This document shows, piece by piece, positions 7,455 through 13,659 of a DNA stretch of 13,659 nt. The DNA is from JAAYCI01 sp047972265. Lineage in GTDB: Bacteria; Bacillota; Clostridia; Oscillospirales; Ruminococcaceae. The stretch lies in the NCBI GenBank assembly GCA_047972265.1, contig JBKEAM010000041.1, positions 1-13,659 on the forward strand. Direction: 5' to 3'. A program made the position numbers and the translations under genes. How positions within the stretch are numbered: position 1 is the first letter of the stretch; each line of letters begins with the position of its first letter. The notes under the pieces are model-generated. The model had not been told where the DNA came from. It was given only the letters and a program-made list of their open reading frames with translations, and made no database searches.

Positions 7455-8347
7455 TGACCACCCCGCAGCAGTTTATGGGCATTGTAGTGGTAGATAAACC
7501 GCAGGATTTTACCTCGTTTGATGTGGTTGCAAAAATGCGGGGGATTTTTCAAACCCGTAAAATAGGGCACGGCGGCACATTAGACCCCATGGCTACCGGC
7601 GTTTTGCCTGTTTTTTTGGGTCAGGCGGCCAAAGCGGTAGATTTGCAGCCCCGCGCCGATAAAACATATGTCGCAACAATCCTGCTTGGAATATCCACCG
7701 ATACAGGGGATATTACGGGCAGTGTATTGCAAGAAAATAACCGGCAGATAGCCGAAGAAGAGTTTTGCAAGGTTTTGCCGCCTTTTGTTGGTAAACAACA
7801 ACAAGTGCCGCCTATGTATTCTGCGGTTAAGGTGGCTGGCAAGCCGCTGTACAGCTATGCGCGGGCAGGTAAAGAGGTAGAGCGAAAACCACGCCCGGTT
7901 GAAATATTCAGCATTGATTATTTGGGGCAGCAGGATTCTAACCGTTTTTCCATCAGGGTGCATTGCTCTAAGGGCACCTATATACGCACTTTGGCAGAAG
8001 AAATAGGCACAGCTTTGGGCATGCCCGCCACCCTTGCGGCGTTGCGGCGTACGGCGGCCGGTATTTTTTGCTTAGAGCAAGCCTATACTTTACAGCAGAT
8101 ACAAGCCGCAAAAGAAGAGGGTAGCTTGCAGCAATTGCTTTTACCGATAGATACAGTGTTTGAAGAAATACAGCAAGTTGCTTTGGATGAAAATCAAATG
8201 CAGCGCCTGTGTAACGGTGCTATTGTATATGGCCTAAAAAATGCACCGGGGCGTTTTCGAGCTTATTGCAACAATCAGTTTTTAGGTCTGGTACAAATAC
8301 GGCAAGACGGCACCCTTATGGGAGAAAAACTATTTTTGCAACGATAA
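7451..8347 (+). CDS. truB: tRNA pseudouridine(55) synthase TruB
   Basis: This protein of 298 residues (297 from the second ATG) makes pseudouridine 55 in the T-loop of tRNAs. The N-terminal catalytic domain has DKPQDFTSFDVV (15-26, a variant of the usual KPxGxTS), the catalytic block GHGGTLDPMATGVLPV with the expected nucleophile D45, and later the YSAVKVAGKPLYSYARAG region and CSKGTYIRTLAEEIG. The C-terminus (about 230-298) resembles a PUA-like tail. Two ATGs compete. The one at 7451 overlaps the nrnA TGA as ATGA, but is only 4 bases from GGAGG (7442-7446). The one at 7454 has the better 7-base spacing and may be the true start. Either way the gene is coupled to nrnA. Confidence 0.96.
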   Translation: MMTTPQQFMGIVVVDKPQDFTSFDVVAKMRGIFQTRKIGHGGTLDPMATGVLPVFLGQAAKAVDLQPRADKTYVATILLGISTDTGDITGSVLQENNRQIAEEEFCKVLPPFVGKQQQVPPMYSAVKVAGKPLYSYARAGKEVERKPRPVEIFSIDYLGQQDSNRFSIRVHCSKGTYIRTLAEEIGTALGMPATLAALRRTAAGIFCLEQAYTLQQIQAAKEEGSLQQLLLPIDTVFEEIQQVALDENQMQRLCNGAIVYGLKNAPGRFRAYCNNQFLGLVQIRQDGTLMGEKLFLQR

Positions 8348-8375
8348 AAACAAAACGTAAAGGCGGGGACGCAAA

Positions 8376-9278
8376 GTGACAGTGGTAGACCAGCGAGGGC
8401 AAATACTGCCGCAGCTTAAAGAAACCGCAGTGGCGCTTGGATTTTTTGACGGGATACATATTGGGCACCAGTCGGTAATTAAACAGGCAGCAGAGTATGC
8501 AAAGCAACACGGGCTGCAATTGGCTGTTTTTACCTTTACCCGCCCTGTTTCTATAAAAGGGAAGCGCCTTGTAACTTTGGCACAAAAACATCGTATTTTA
8601 GAGGAACTTAAGGTCGAGTTTTGCTTTGAGCCCTCTTTTTACAGCTTTCATTCCTTAACGCCGGGGCAGTTTTACGAGGATATGCTGCGGGGAGAGTATC
8701 ATGCAAAGGCTTTGTTTTGCGGTGAAGATTTTGCCTTTGGTGCCAACAGGGGCGGCAATGTTGCGCTTTTGTCTCAAATGTGCAGGCCCGATGGGGTGCA
8801 TTTGGGTATTACACCCACCACATATTATAAGCAAGAGCCGGTTAGTTCTTCGCGCATTCGCGCAACCTTGCAGCAGGGCGATATTGAAGATGTAAATGAG
8901 ATGCTTGGACGTCCCTACGAAGTAGAACTTCCTGTACGGCATGGTGCGCATTTGGGTACAAAGCTGGGATTTCCTACTATCAACCAGATATATCCCGATG
9001 ATATGCAAACCCCTAAAGATGGGGTTTATATTACCGATACATGGCTGAATGACCGATATTGGCCTTCCTCTACCGGGTATGGTAACCGGCCAACCGTAAA
9101 CGGAGTGGGGGATACTTGCGAAACTTTTGTGCCCGGCTATACAGGGGATGTATACGGGCAAACGGTGCGTGTGCGGTTTTACAAATATGTTTCCGAAATG
9201 ATCCGATTTAACAGCTTAGAAGAACTTACCACGGCTGTGCAGCAGTGGGCGCAGGAAGCTGTTGATTATTTCAAATAA
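8376..9278 (+). CDS. ribF: Bifunctional riboflavin kinase / FAD synthetase RibF
   Basis: This 300-residue enzyme phosphorylates riboflavin to FMN and adenylates FMN to FAD. The N-terminal nucleotidyltransferase domain has GFFDGIHIGH (22-31, HxGH-type), GEDFAFGANRGGN (about 116-128) and SSSRIRATLQQGDI, as in other RibF proteins. The C-terminal kinase domain has GTKLGFPTIN (PTIN 200-203, usually PTAN), GYGNRPTVN, a conserved glutamate in ETFV, and GDVYGQTVRVRF. Both domains look complete. The start is GTG at 8376, after an AAAGGCGGGG-like site. It follows truB by 28 bases and is the last gene of the operon transcript before rpsO, which has its own promoter. No intrinsic terminator is visible after ribF, so readthrough into rpsO is possible. 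Confidence 0.96.
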   Translation: MTVVDQRGQILPQLKETAVALGFFDGIHIGHQSVIKQAAEYAKQHGLQLAVFTFTRPVSIKGKRLVTLAQKHRILEELKVEFCFEPSFYSFHSLTPGQFYEDMLRGEYHAKALFCGEDFAFGANRGGNVALLSQMCRPDGVHLGITPTTYYKQEPVSSSRIRATLQQGDIEDVNEMLGRPYEVELPVRHGAHLGTKLGFPTINQIYPDDMQTPKDGVYITDTWLNDRYWPSSTGYGNRPTVNGVGDTCETFVPGYTGDVYGQTVRVRFYKYVSEMIRFNSLEELTTAVQQWAQEAVDYFK

Positions 9279-9312
9279 CAGTATGCCTTTGTTTGTGCGT
9301 TTTTAAACGATG

Positions 9313-9324
9313 TAAACTAGTTTA
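9313..9324. repeat. 12-base palindrome just upstream of the rpsO -35
   Basis: TAAACTAGTTTA is a perfect palindrome ending two bases before the rpsO -35 element. A second, shorter palindromic stretch (CGTTTTTAAACG) lies just before it, near 9299-9310. It could be a protein-binding site; I cannot name a regulator. Confidence 0.35.
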
Positions 9325-9326
9325 TC

Positions 9327-9355
9327 TTGATTTATAATGGTGCATATGGTATAGT
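9327..9355 (+). promoter_or_regulatory. Promoter of rpsO
   Basis: TTGATT (9327-9332) and TATAGT (9350-9355) are spaced by 17 bases, predicting a transcript start near 9362 and a 5' leader of about 93 bases. A TATAAT at 9333-9338 lies between them, but has no usable -35 at its own correct distance. Confidence 0.65.
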
Positions 9356-9361
9356 TATATC

Positions 9362-9454
9362 CGACCCTTGCGCAGTGGATGGCAAGTTCTCCTTATAAAG
9401 TTGGCGGCACCTCCACCGGGCAATTGGCGTATTTATTAAAAGGAGAGTATTACG
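9362..9454 (+). promoter_or_regulatory. rpsO 5' leader with possible Shine-Dalgarno-masking helix
   Basis: TCTCCTT (9388-9394) is perfectly complementary to AAGGAGA (9440-9446), the rpsO ribosome binding site, and two G-U pairs can extend the helix to 9 bp. A hairpin CTTGC/GCAAG (9367-9371 with 9382-9386) precedes it, and a small hairpin (CGG 9405-9407 with CCG 9416-9418) lies in the enclosed loop. S15 is known to repress its own mRNA through structured leaders in several bacterial phyla, so this is a plausible autoregulatory leader. That it binds S15 is inferred. Confidence 0.5.
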
Positions 9455-9712
9455 ATGCAAGCTAAAAACGAAATTATTGCAGAACATGCCCTAAAAGCTG
9501 GAGACACAGGTTCTCCCGAAGTACAGGTAGCGTTGCTTACCGCACGCATCAACCACCTTACCGAGCACAGCAAAGCAAACCCCAAAGATCATCACTCTAA
9601 CCGTGGTCTGCTTAAAATGGTTGGTCAGCGTCGCAATCTGCTGGCTTACCTGCAAAAGAAAGACATCGAGCGTTACCGTAACCTGATTGCTAAATTAGGT
9701 CTGCGTAAATAA
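9455..9712 (+). CDS. rpsO: 30S ribosomal protein S15
   Basis: This 85-residue protein is S15, a primary 16S rRNA-binding protein that organises the platform of the 30S subunit. The diagnostic blocks are present: GDTGSPEVQVALLTARI (16-32), then KDHHSNRGLL (about 44-53) and GQRRNLLAYLQKKDIERY. The family usually reads DHHSRRGLL, so the R-to-N change is a mild departure. The N-terminus is a few residues shorter than in most S15 proteins (88-89), starting MQAKNEIIAEHALK. The ATG start is well supported by AAAGGAGAG (9439-9447). It stands alone between its own promoter and a terminator, then pnp, the same neighbour order as in E. coli. Confidence 0.97.
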   Translation: MQAKNEIIAEHALKAGDTGSPEVQVALLTARINHLTEHSKANPKDHHSNRGLLKMVGQRRNLLAYLQKKDIERYRNLIAKLGLRK

Positions 9713-9724
9713 TGTTGTAACTAT

Positions 9725-9768
9725 CCTGAAAGCAGGAAAACTTAGGTTTCCTGCTTTCAGGTTGTTTT
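9725..9768 (+). terminator. Intrinsic terminator after rpsO
   Basis: A perfect 15-bp stem (9725-9739 with 9747-9761) with a 7-base loop is followed by TTGTTTT. It lies 12 bases after the rpsO stop. The T-tract is interrupted by a G, so some readthrough into pnp would be expected; I see no strong separate pnp promoter. Confidence 0.9.
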
Positions 9769-9791
9769 ATGTAATATCAAAAAACAAAATT

Positions 9792-9900
9792 GTGTACAGT
9801 CTGCTTTTATTAAACAGGTTTTTAGCAATGAATGGAGCGCTTACACCCCGTGCAAAGCCCTGCATTGATTGCTAAAGCTGTTTGAGGGTTGGCTGTACAC
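9792..9900 (+). promoter_or_regulatory. pnp leader: long nested hairpin
   Basis: Three nested helices with matching order on both sides define one imperfect hairpin. The outer is GTGTACAG (9792-9799) with CTGTACAC (9893-9900), 8 perfect pairs. The middle is AAACAG (9812-9817) with CTGTTT (9878-9883), extendable by two pairs. The inner is 9821-9834 with 9863-9876, 14 positions with a single mismatch. It ends 6 bases before the pnp ribosome binding site AGGAGG (9907-9912). In enterobacteria the pnp leader forms a long stem that RNase III cuts, after which PNPase represses its own mRNA; an equivalent role here is inference. Confidence 0.75.
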
Positions 9901-9918
9901 CTAAACAGGAGGATAAAA

Positions 9919-12063
9919 ATGAGCGAAGTGTATGAATATGCAAGCCGCAAAGAAACTTTCCCAAACTTCCGCACATGGACAACCGAACTTGCAGGGCGCC
10001 CCTTTACCGTAGAGACAGGTAAAATGTGCGGCCTTTCTAACGGCAGCTGCCTTATTCGGTATGGCGAAACCACCGTTTTGTGCAATGTTACCATGAGCGA
10101 CAAGCCCCGTGAGGGAATTGACTTTTTCCCTTTAAGCGTAGATTTTGAAGAAAAATTGTACGCTGTTGGCCGTATTCCCGGCAGTTTTATGCGCCGCGAA
10201 GGCCGCCCCGGCGAAAAAGCCATTTTAACCAGCCGCGTGGTAGACCGTCCCATTCGGCCCTTGTTCCCCAAAGATATGCGCAATGACGTATCGGTTGTAA
10301 TGACTGTTATGAGCGTTGACCAGGACAATAGCCCCGAAATTGCAGGTATGATTGGTACCTCTTTAGCTTTATCTATTTCGGATATCCCGTGGCATGGCCC
10401 TATTGCTGGCATGTCTGTAGGCCTTGTAGATGGGCAGATTGTGATGAACCCCACCGAGGCACAGCGCGAAGTAAGCGATTTGGCTCTTACCGTTGCCGCC
10501 AGTGAAGAAAAAATTGTTATGATTGAAGCCGGCGCCAACGAAGTTGACGAAAAAACCATGATGGATGCCATTAAGCTGGCCCATACTGAGATTCAAAAGA
10601 TGATTGGCTTCATCAATGGCATTGTAAAAGAAATTGGCAAAGAAAAACGTGAATTTCCTTCTATGCATTTGGATGATGGCCTGTTTGAAGATGTTCAGAA
10701 GAACTTTTTGGATGACTTTAAAGCAGCAATGGGTACCGACGACAAAAATGTACGTGATGCCCGTTTGGCTCCTATTCGTGATGCTATTACCGAGCGTTAC
10801 GCCGAAGAGTGGGGCCAAGAAGTTGTAGAAGAAATCATGTACAAAATGCAAAAAATTGTTGTACGCCGCTGGCTGCTGGATGACGGCAAACGCGTTGATG
10901 GCCGTGGCATCAACGAAATTCGTCCCTTAGCTGCAGAAGTTGGCATACTGCCCCGCACACACGGCAGCGGAATGTTCACCCGTGGCCAAACACAGGGCCT
11001 TACCATTGCAACCCTTTCTACCATGCGCGATGCGCAGATTATGGATGACCTTTCTACTGAGGACACTAAGCGCTATATGCACCACTACAATTTCCCGCCA
11101 TACTCGGTAGGTGAGGCTCGCGCACCCCGCAGCCCGGGCCGCCGCGAAATTGGTCATGGTGCCTTGGCAGAGCGTGCTTTGCTGCCTGTATTGCCCAGTG
11201 TAGAAGATTTCCCCTATGCAATCCGTACTGTATCCGAAATCTTATCTTCCAACGGTTCTACAAGCCAGGCTGCCATCTGTGGTTCTACATTGGCATTAAT
11301 GGATGCCGGTGTGCCCATTAAAGCGCCTGTAGCAGGTATTTCTTGCGGCCTTATTACCGAAGGTCAGCGTTGGATGACCATGTTGGACATTCAGGGCGTT
11401 GAGGATTTTCATGGCGACATGGACTTTAAAGTAGGCGGTACCACAGCCGGTATCACCGCAATCCAAATGGACATCAAAGTATCGGGCCTTACCTACGATA
11501 TTATTGAAGAAGCTTTGGAAAAATGCCGCAAAGGCCGCCTGTATATTTTAAGCGATATTATTGCGCCTGTTATTGCAGCCCCGCGCGAAGAATTGTCTAA
11601 ATACGCGCCCAAAATGCTTTCTATCAAAATCGATGTGGATAAAATCCGCGATGTTATTGGTAAAGGCGGCAAGGTTATTCAAGAAATCTCCAGCACCAAC
11701 AATGTAAAAATTGATGTTGAAGAAGACGGACAGGTTCATGTTTCTGCCATCAATCTGGAGGATGCACAGCGTGCAATCCATACCATTAAAACCATTGTAG
11801 AAGATCCCGAAATGGGCGCTATCTACAAGGGCAAGGTAACCCGCCTTATGAACTTTGGCGCGTTTGTAGAAATTGCACCGGGCAAAGAGGGTCTTGTTCA
11901 TATTTCTAAGCTGGACAAAGCTCGCGTAGAGCGTGTTGAAGATGTTGTTGCAGTGGGCGACGAGCTGTTGGTTAAAGTAACCGAAATAGACCAGCAGGGC
12001 CGCATCAATCTTTCTCGTAAAGATGCTTTGGCCGATATGGAAGCCAAAAAACAACAGGGTTAA
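9919..12063 (+). CDS. pnp: Polyribonucleotide nucleotidyltransferase (PNPase)
   Basis: This 714-residue enzyme degrades RNA 3' to 5' by phosphorolysis and can add tails in reverse, acting as a trimer. Domains in order are a first RNase PH-like domain (about 15-145), with the RNA-gripping loop as SFMRREGRP (F90, R92, R93; E. coli has FFRR), then an all-alpha linker (about 150-240). The second RNase PH domain (about 330-560) has FTRGQTQ, ICGSTLALMDAG, MDFKVGGT (D502) and IQMDIK (D518). A KH domain has the GKGG loop (581-584) and an S1 domain covers 632-702. The length is standard. Reading in this frame extends upstream to 9889, but the ATG at 9919 has AGGAGG (9907-9912) 6 bases upstream and matches the family N-terminus. 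Confidence 0.98.
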   Translation: MSEVYEYASRKETFPNFRTWTTELAGRPFTVETGKMCGLSNGSCLIRYGETTVLCNVTMSDKPREGIDFFPLSVDFEEKLYAVGRIPGSFMRREGRPGEKAILTSRVVDRPIRPLFPKDMRNDVSVVMTVMSVDQDNSPEIAGMIGTSLALSISDIPWHGPIAGMSVGLVDGQIVMNPTEAQREVSDLALTVAASEEKIVMIEAGANEVDEKTMMDAIKLAHTEIQKMIGFINGIVKEIGKEKREFPSMHLDDGLFEDVQKNFLDDFKAAMGTDDKNVRDARLAPIRDAITERYAEEWGQEVVEEIMYKMQKIVVRRWLLDDGKRVDGRGINEIRPLAAEVGILPRTHGSGMFTRGQTQGLTIATLSTMRDAQIMDDLSTEDTKRYMHHYNFPPYSVGEARAPRSPGRREIGHGALAERALLPVLPSVEDFPYAIRTVSEILSSNGSTSQAAICGSTLALMDAGVPIKAPVAGISCGLITEGQRWMTMLDIQGVEDFHGDMDFKVGGTTAGITAIQMDIKVSGLTYDIIEEALEKCRKGRLYILSDIIAPVIAAPREELSKYAPKMLSIKIDVDKIRDVIGKGGKVIQEISSTNNVKIDVEEDGQVHVSAINLEDAQRAIHTIKTIVEDPEMGAIYKGKVTRLMNFGAFVEIAPGKEGLVHISKLDKARVERVEDVVAVGDELLVKVTEIDQQGRINLSRKDALADMEAKKQQG

Positions 12064-12073
12064 TTTCTATATT

Positions 12074-12103
12074 AAAAAGCTCTCCCATTGGGAGAGCTTT
12101 TTT
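12074..12103 (+). terminator. Intrinsic terminator after pnp
   Basis: A GC-rich stem GCTCTCCC/GGGAGAGC with a three-base ATT loop is flanked by A5 and T6, giving a textbook intrinsic terminator 10 bases after the pnp stop. The stretch from 12104 to 12241 holds no gene I can support. Confidence 0.95.
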
Positions 12104-12241
12104 GCTTGTAAAGCATGACGATTATGCTAAATATATCATTATAGTGATTGCATATAATTAAAAAGGGGAGTAAAGCAACCAATTACTTGCATTGCTTGCT
12201 CTGTATAGTTAACTTATAAAAAGGGAAAATTTCAAATTTAG

Positions 12242-12699
12242 CTAGCAATTTTCTCTTGCTTGCGGTACCAGTCGAGATGCCAAAGTACAGGCAACACAAA
12301 CCATACTGCCCGCTAAGATAGCAATAAAGAGTATAATAATTACCCCGGCATTAATGGCGCCGGTAATATATAAAAATGCAAACAGTACCAAGCAAAGCAA
12401 AACCGCAAAGGCGGAAAATAATGCAATTCTTTTTAAAAATGTCTCATTGCGCAAAGAGAAGGGAGCTTTTTGTGCAATGTGCAAAAGGATTGCAATAAAA
12501 TGTACAGCCATCAAAATTACCATTGCAGCAATACCGCACAATATACAAACAGCAAAGGGGACAATGCCCTGATATTCAGGAAAATAATAAATGAGAGTTG
12601 GGATTTCGTTAGATAGAACAAAACAAAAATGCTTACCCCTGCAATGCAAGAAAACAAAAGCAATACGCTTAAACAGTTAGACAGTCTTTTTAATAGCAT
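12242..12699 (-). pseudogene. DUF2975-like membrane protein, frameshifted
   Basis: Two overlapping minus-strand frames together give about 150 residues, the usual DUF2975 length. The first runs from the ATG at 12699 (MLLKRLSNCLSVLLLFSCIAG), with GGAGGAG (12715-12709) as ribosome binding site. The second takes over near 12600-12640 and continues EIPTLIYYFPEYQ, then three hydrophobic segments, ending near 12242. The joined protein has four membrane helices and a loop with KAPFSLRNETFLKRIALF, similar to the KxFS region of DUF2975. A one-base loss in a T-rich tract (TTTTTGTTTTG on the minus strand) explains the break. The usual acidic C-terminal END-type tail and the helix-turn-helix gene that often accompanies DUF2975 are not seen. 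A sequencing error at the homopolymer is possible. The function of the family is not established. Confidence 0.65.
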
Positions 12700-12737
12700 A
12701 GGTATAAGCTCCTCCAAGTTTTATCTTTCTGTGGCTT

Positions 12738-12766
12738 ATTGTACAGGCGTATTATCTAAAAGTCAA
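12738..12766 (-). promoter_or_regulatory. Promoter of the DUF2975-like gene
   Basis: On the minus strand TTGACT (12766-12761) and TACAAT (12743-12738) are separated by exactly 17 bases, predicting a transcript start near 12731 and a short leader of about 32 bases before the ATG at 12699. The promoter looks fully functional even though the gene is broken. Confidence 0.7.
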
Positions 12767-12800
12767 TATATTTTTATTGAAAAACAATATATAACAATGC

Positions 12801-12830
12801 AAAAAAGCTGCCGCCCTATTGGGCAGCAGC
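12801..12830 (-). terminator. Minus-strand intrinsic terminator
   Basis: Read on the minus strand, GCTGC (12830-12826) and GGGC pair around an AATA loop with one mismatch, followed by a T6 run (12806-12801). It ends transcripts coming from the DUF2569-like remnant (12885-13332) and lies upstream of the next promoter. The plus strand has only a weak T-run after the stem, so the minus orientation is preferred. Confidence 0.8.
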
Positions 12831-12884
12831 CTTTATATTATAGTGGATACTGTTTTAGGCTAAGATTATACAACGACACGTCAT

Positions 12885-13332
12885 CTATTTAAAATGGCAT
12901 GACCACTGTACGGTATCGCCACCTGCCGCTTTATTATAAAAACAAAAAGCACTTAGCGGAATAGGGGCGTAACCTTTGTTTGGGCTGAACCAACACTTCA
13001 TCCGCGGCTCATACTACCAAACATAAATCAAAAAATAGAACAAATAAACAATAGGCCTAAAACTAAAACTGGTGCTATTACAAAATCCTTTCTTTACAAA
13101 TAAAACAAAAACTATAAAGCTGATTAGTAATAGTACGGTAGATATTTGGCTAAGAATAAACCAGTGTAGGCTTTCTACTTCATACATTACCGGCAGCGTG
13201 TATTTAAAGTAATTGGTATAACTGTTAAACGCTATCCGGAACTATTTGCCGTAATCTGGCAGAGACTGAAAGGAATGCCTACTTTATTGGTTTATCCAAG
13301 CCAGGCTGAACTGGTTCTTCAACTTGGTACAT
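12885..13332 (-). pseudogene. Decayed membrane-protein gene, DUF2569-like
   Basis: A minus-strand ATG at 13332 with AAAGGGG (13347-13341) starts MYQVEEPVQPGLDKPIK and stops at 13279. A second open stretch, 13241-13017 in another frame, encodes about 75 residues with two hydrophobic segments (YTLPVMYEVESLHWFILSQ, then a long leucine/isoleucine/valine run and FVKK). After a stop at 13014-13016 the same frame continues to 12885. The order of a PGLDKP-type start, a PxxxYExxxxxWF motif, a membrane helix and a basic FVKK turn resembles DUF2569 proteins, but the usual first helix (GGWLIL) is missing. Several frame breaks and probably a deletion make it non-functional. The family assignment is tentative; that it is a membrane-gene remnant is firmer. 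Confidence 0.45.
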
Positions 13333-13364
13333 TGGATTCACCCCTTTCTGTTTTCTGTATCTGT

Positions 13365-13373
13365 ATTATAGCA
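13365..13373 (-). promoter_or_regulatory. Extended -10 promoter of the DUF2569-like remnant
   Basis: TGCTATAAT on the minus strand is an extended -10 element, with a perfect TATAAT, about 33 bases before the ATG at 13332. There is no good -35 at 16-18 bases, which extended -10 promoters tolerate. The rest of 13374-13544 is AT-rich and I see no gene in it. Confidence 0.5.
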
Positions 13374-13544
13374 TATCAAATCAAAAAGTACTATGTTCAA
13401 AACGCGCAACTTTAAGCAAAAAAATATGCATCTTGTATACAAAAAAGAGATAAAACTCTAAAAAATATACATTATGCACATAACTACAATTATATAGTAG
13501 CAGAAATGAAAAGAATTTGCAAGATTGATTTCCATTTTATAATA

Positions 13545-13572
13545 TTGAAAATGAATGAATAGACAATATACT
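13545..13572 (+). promoter_or_regulatory. Plus-strand promoter at the right edge
   Basis: TTGAAA (13545-13550) and TATACT (13567-13572) are separated by 16 bases, predicting a transcript start near 13580. A small hairpin ACGG/CCGT (13579-13582 with 13588-13591) follows at the transcript start, then AAAAAGGTGAT, an extended ribosome binding site. Confidence 0.5.
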
Positions 13573-13597
13573 CTCTTGACGGTTTAGCCGTAAAAAG

Positions 13598-13659
13598 GTG
13601 ATAATAATAACAAACAATCAAAAATTATTTTGTTTTGGCGCTGCCATTTTGTTGGCGGT
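13598..13659 (+). CDS. Possible start of a membrane or secreted protein (partial)
   Basis: From GTG at 13598 the frame reads VIIITNNQKLFCFGAAILLA to the window end. A few polar residues with one lysine are followed by a hydrophobic run, as in a signal peptide or first membrane helix. The start is uncertain. AAGGTGAT (13595-13602) is a good ribosome binding site but overlaps the GTG, and the codons after it are ATA repeats, so an ATA start near 13607 is also conceivable. Only about 20 codons are visible, so no family can be named. Confidence 0.3.
   Translation, partial: MIIITNNQKLFCFGAAILLA

Noticed and set aside
9889..9918. Upstream extension of pnp to 9889
   Set aside because: It would begin inside the leader stem without a ribosome binding site. 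AGGAGG at 9907-9912 and the family N-terminus support 9919.
12600..12645. Programmed -1 frameshift in the DUF2975-like gene
   Set aside because: The T-rich tract does not form an X-XXY-YYZ heptamer in the reading frame and no downstream stimulatory structure was evident, so mutation or sequencing error is simpler.
12629..12892. 87-codon plus-strand open frame
   Set aside because: It runs through a minus-strand promoter, terminator and the start of the DUF2975-like gene. It has no clear ribosome binding site or recognisable domain.
12900..12960. T-box-like GGTGGCGATACCG on the minus strand, upstream of a terminator
   Set aside because: The conserved T-box core (GGTGGNACCGCG) is not matched, the terminator lies some 70 bases further on and does not share the pairing sequence, and the stretch is part of the remnant reading frame.
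13576..13605. TTGACG-18 bases-GATAAT as promoter for the edge gene
   Set aside because: It would start transcription after the ribosome binding site of the only visible reading frame. The 13545-13572 pair fits better.

Overview
This window looks like a chromosomal segment from a low-to-mid GC member of the Bacillota, class Clostridia, possibly Oscillospirales/Ruminococcaceae. The grounds are the gene order rimP-nusA-ylxR-ylxQ-infB-rbfA-nrnA-truB-ribF-rpsO-pnp, strong AGGAGG-type ribosome binding sites, TTG/GTG starts, and a clostridial-type aconitase. The lineage is an inference from content and order; no 16S or other taxonomic marker is present.

Layout. Positions 1-852 (minus) hold the N-terminal part of an aconitate hydratase with a very good promoter, divergent from the rest. 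Positions 1018-9278 (plus) are one long translation and RNA-metabolism operon. It starts from a promoter at 1018-1046 with a leader hairpin, then encodes ribosome maturation (rimP, rbfA), transcription elongation/termination (nusA), RNA-binding accessory proteins (ylxR, ylxQ), initiation factor 2 (infB), nano-RNA/pAp turnover (nrnA), tRNA pseudouridylation (truB) and FMN/FAD synthesis (ribF). Several genes overlap or are tightly spaced. Positions 9327-9768 form a separate rpsO unit with its own promoter, a structured leader and a strong terminator. Positions 9792-12103 hold pnp, preceded by a long nested hairpin leader and followed by a clear terminator.

The last 1.5 kb (12104-13659) differs: it is AT-rich and I see no intact complete gene. 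On the minus strand it carries a frameshifted DUF2975-like membrane protein and a more decayed remnant that resembles a DUF2569-like membrane protein. Both keep recognisable promoters and ribosome binding sites. A minus-strand terminator separates them. At the right edge a plus-strand promoter leads into what may be the start of a membrane or secreted protein cut by the window end.

I found no convincing new multi-gene system. The signals most worth checking are RNA-level: the nested pnp leader hairpin, an rpsO leader able to mask its own Shine-Dalgarno, structured gaps at infB-rbfA and rimP-nusA, and the two decayed membrane genes. Folding was done by eye, so no energies are given.
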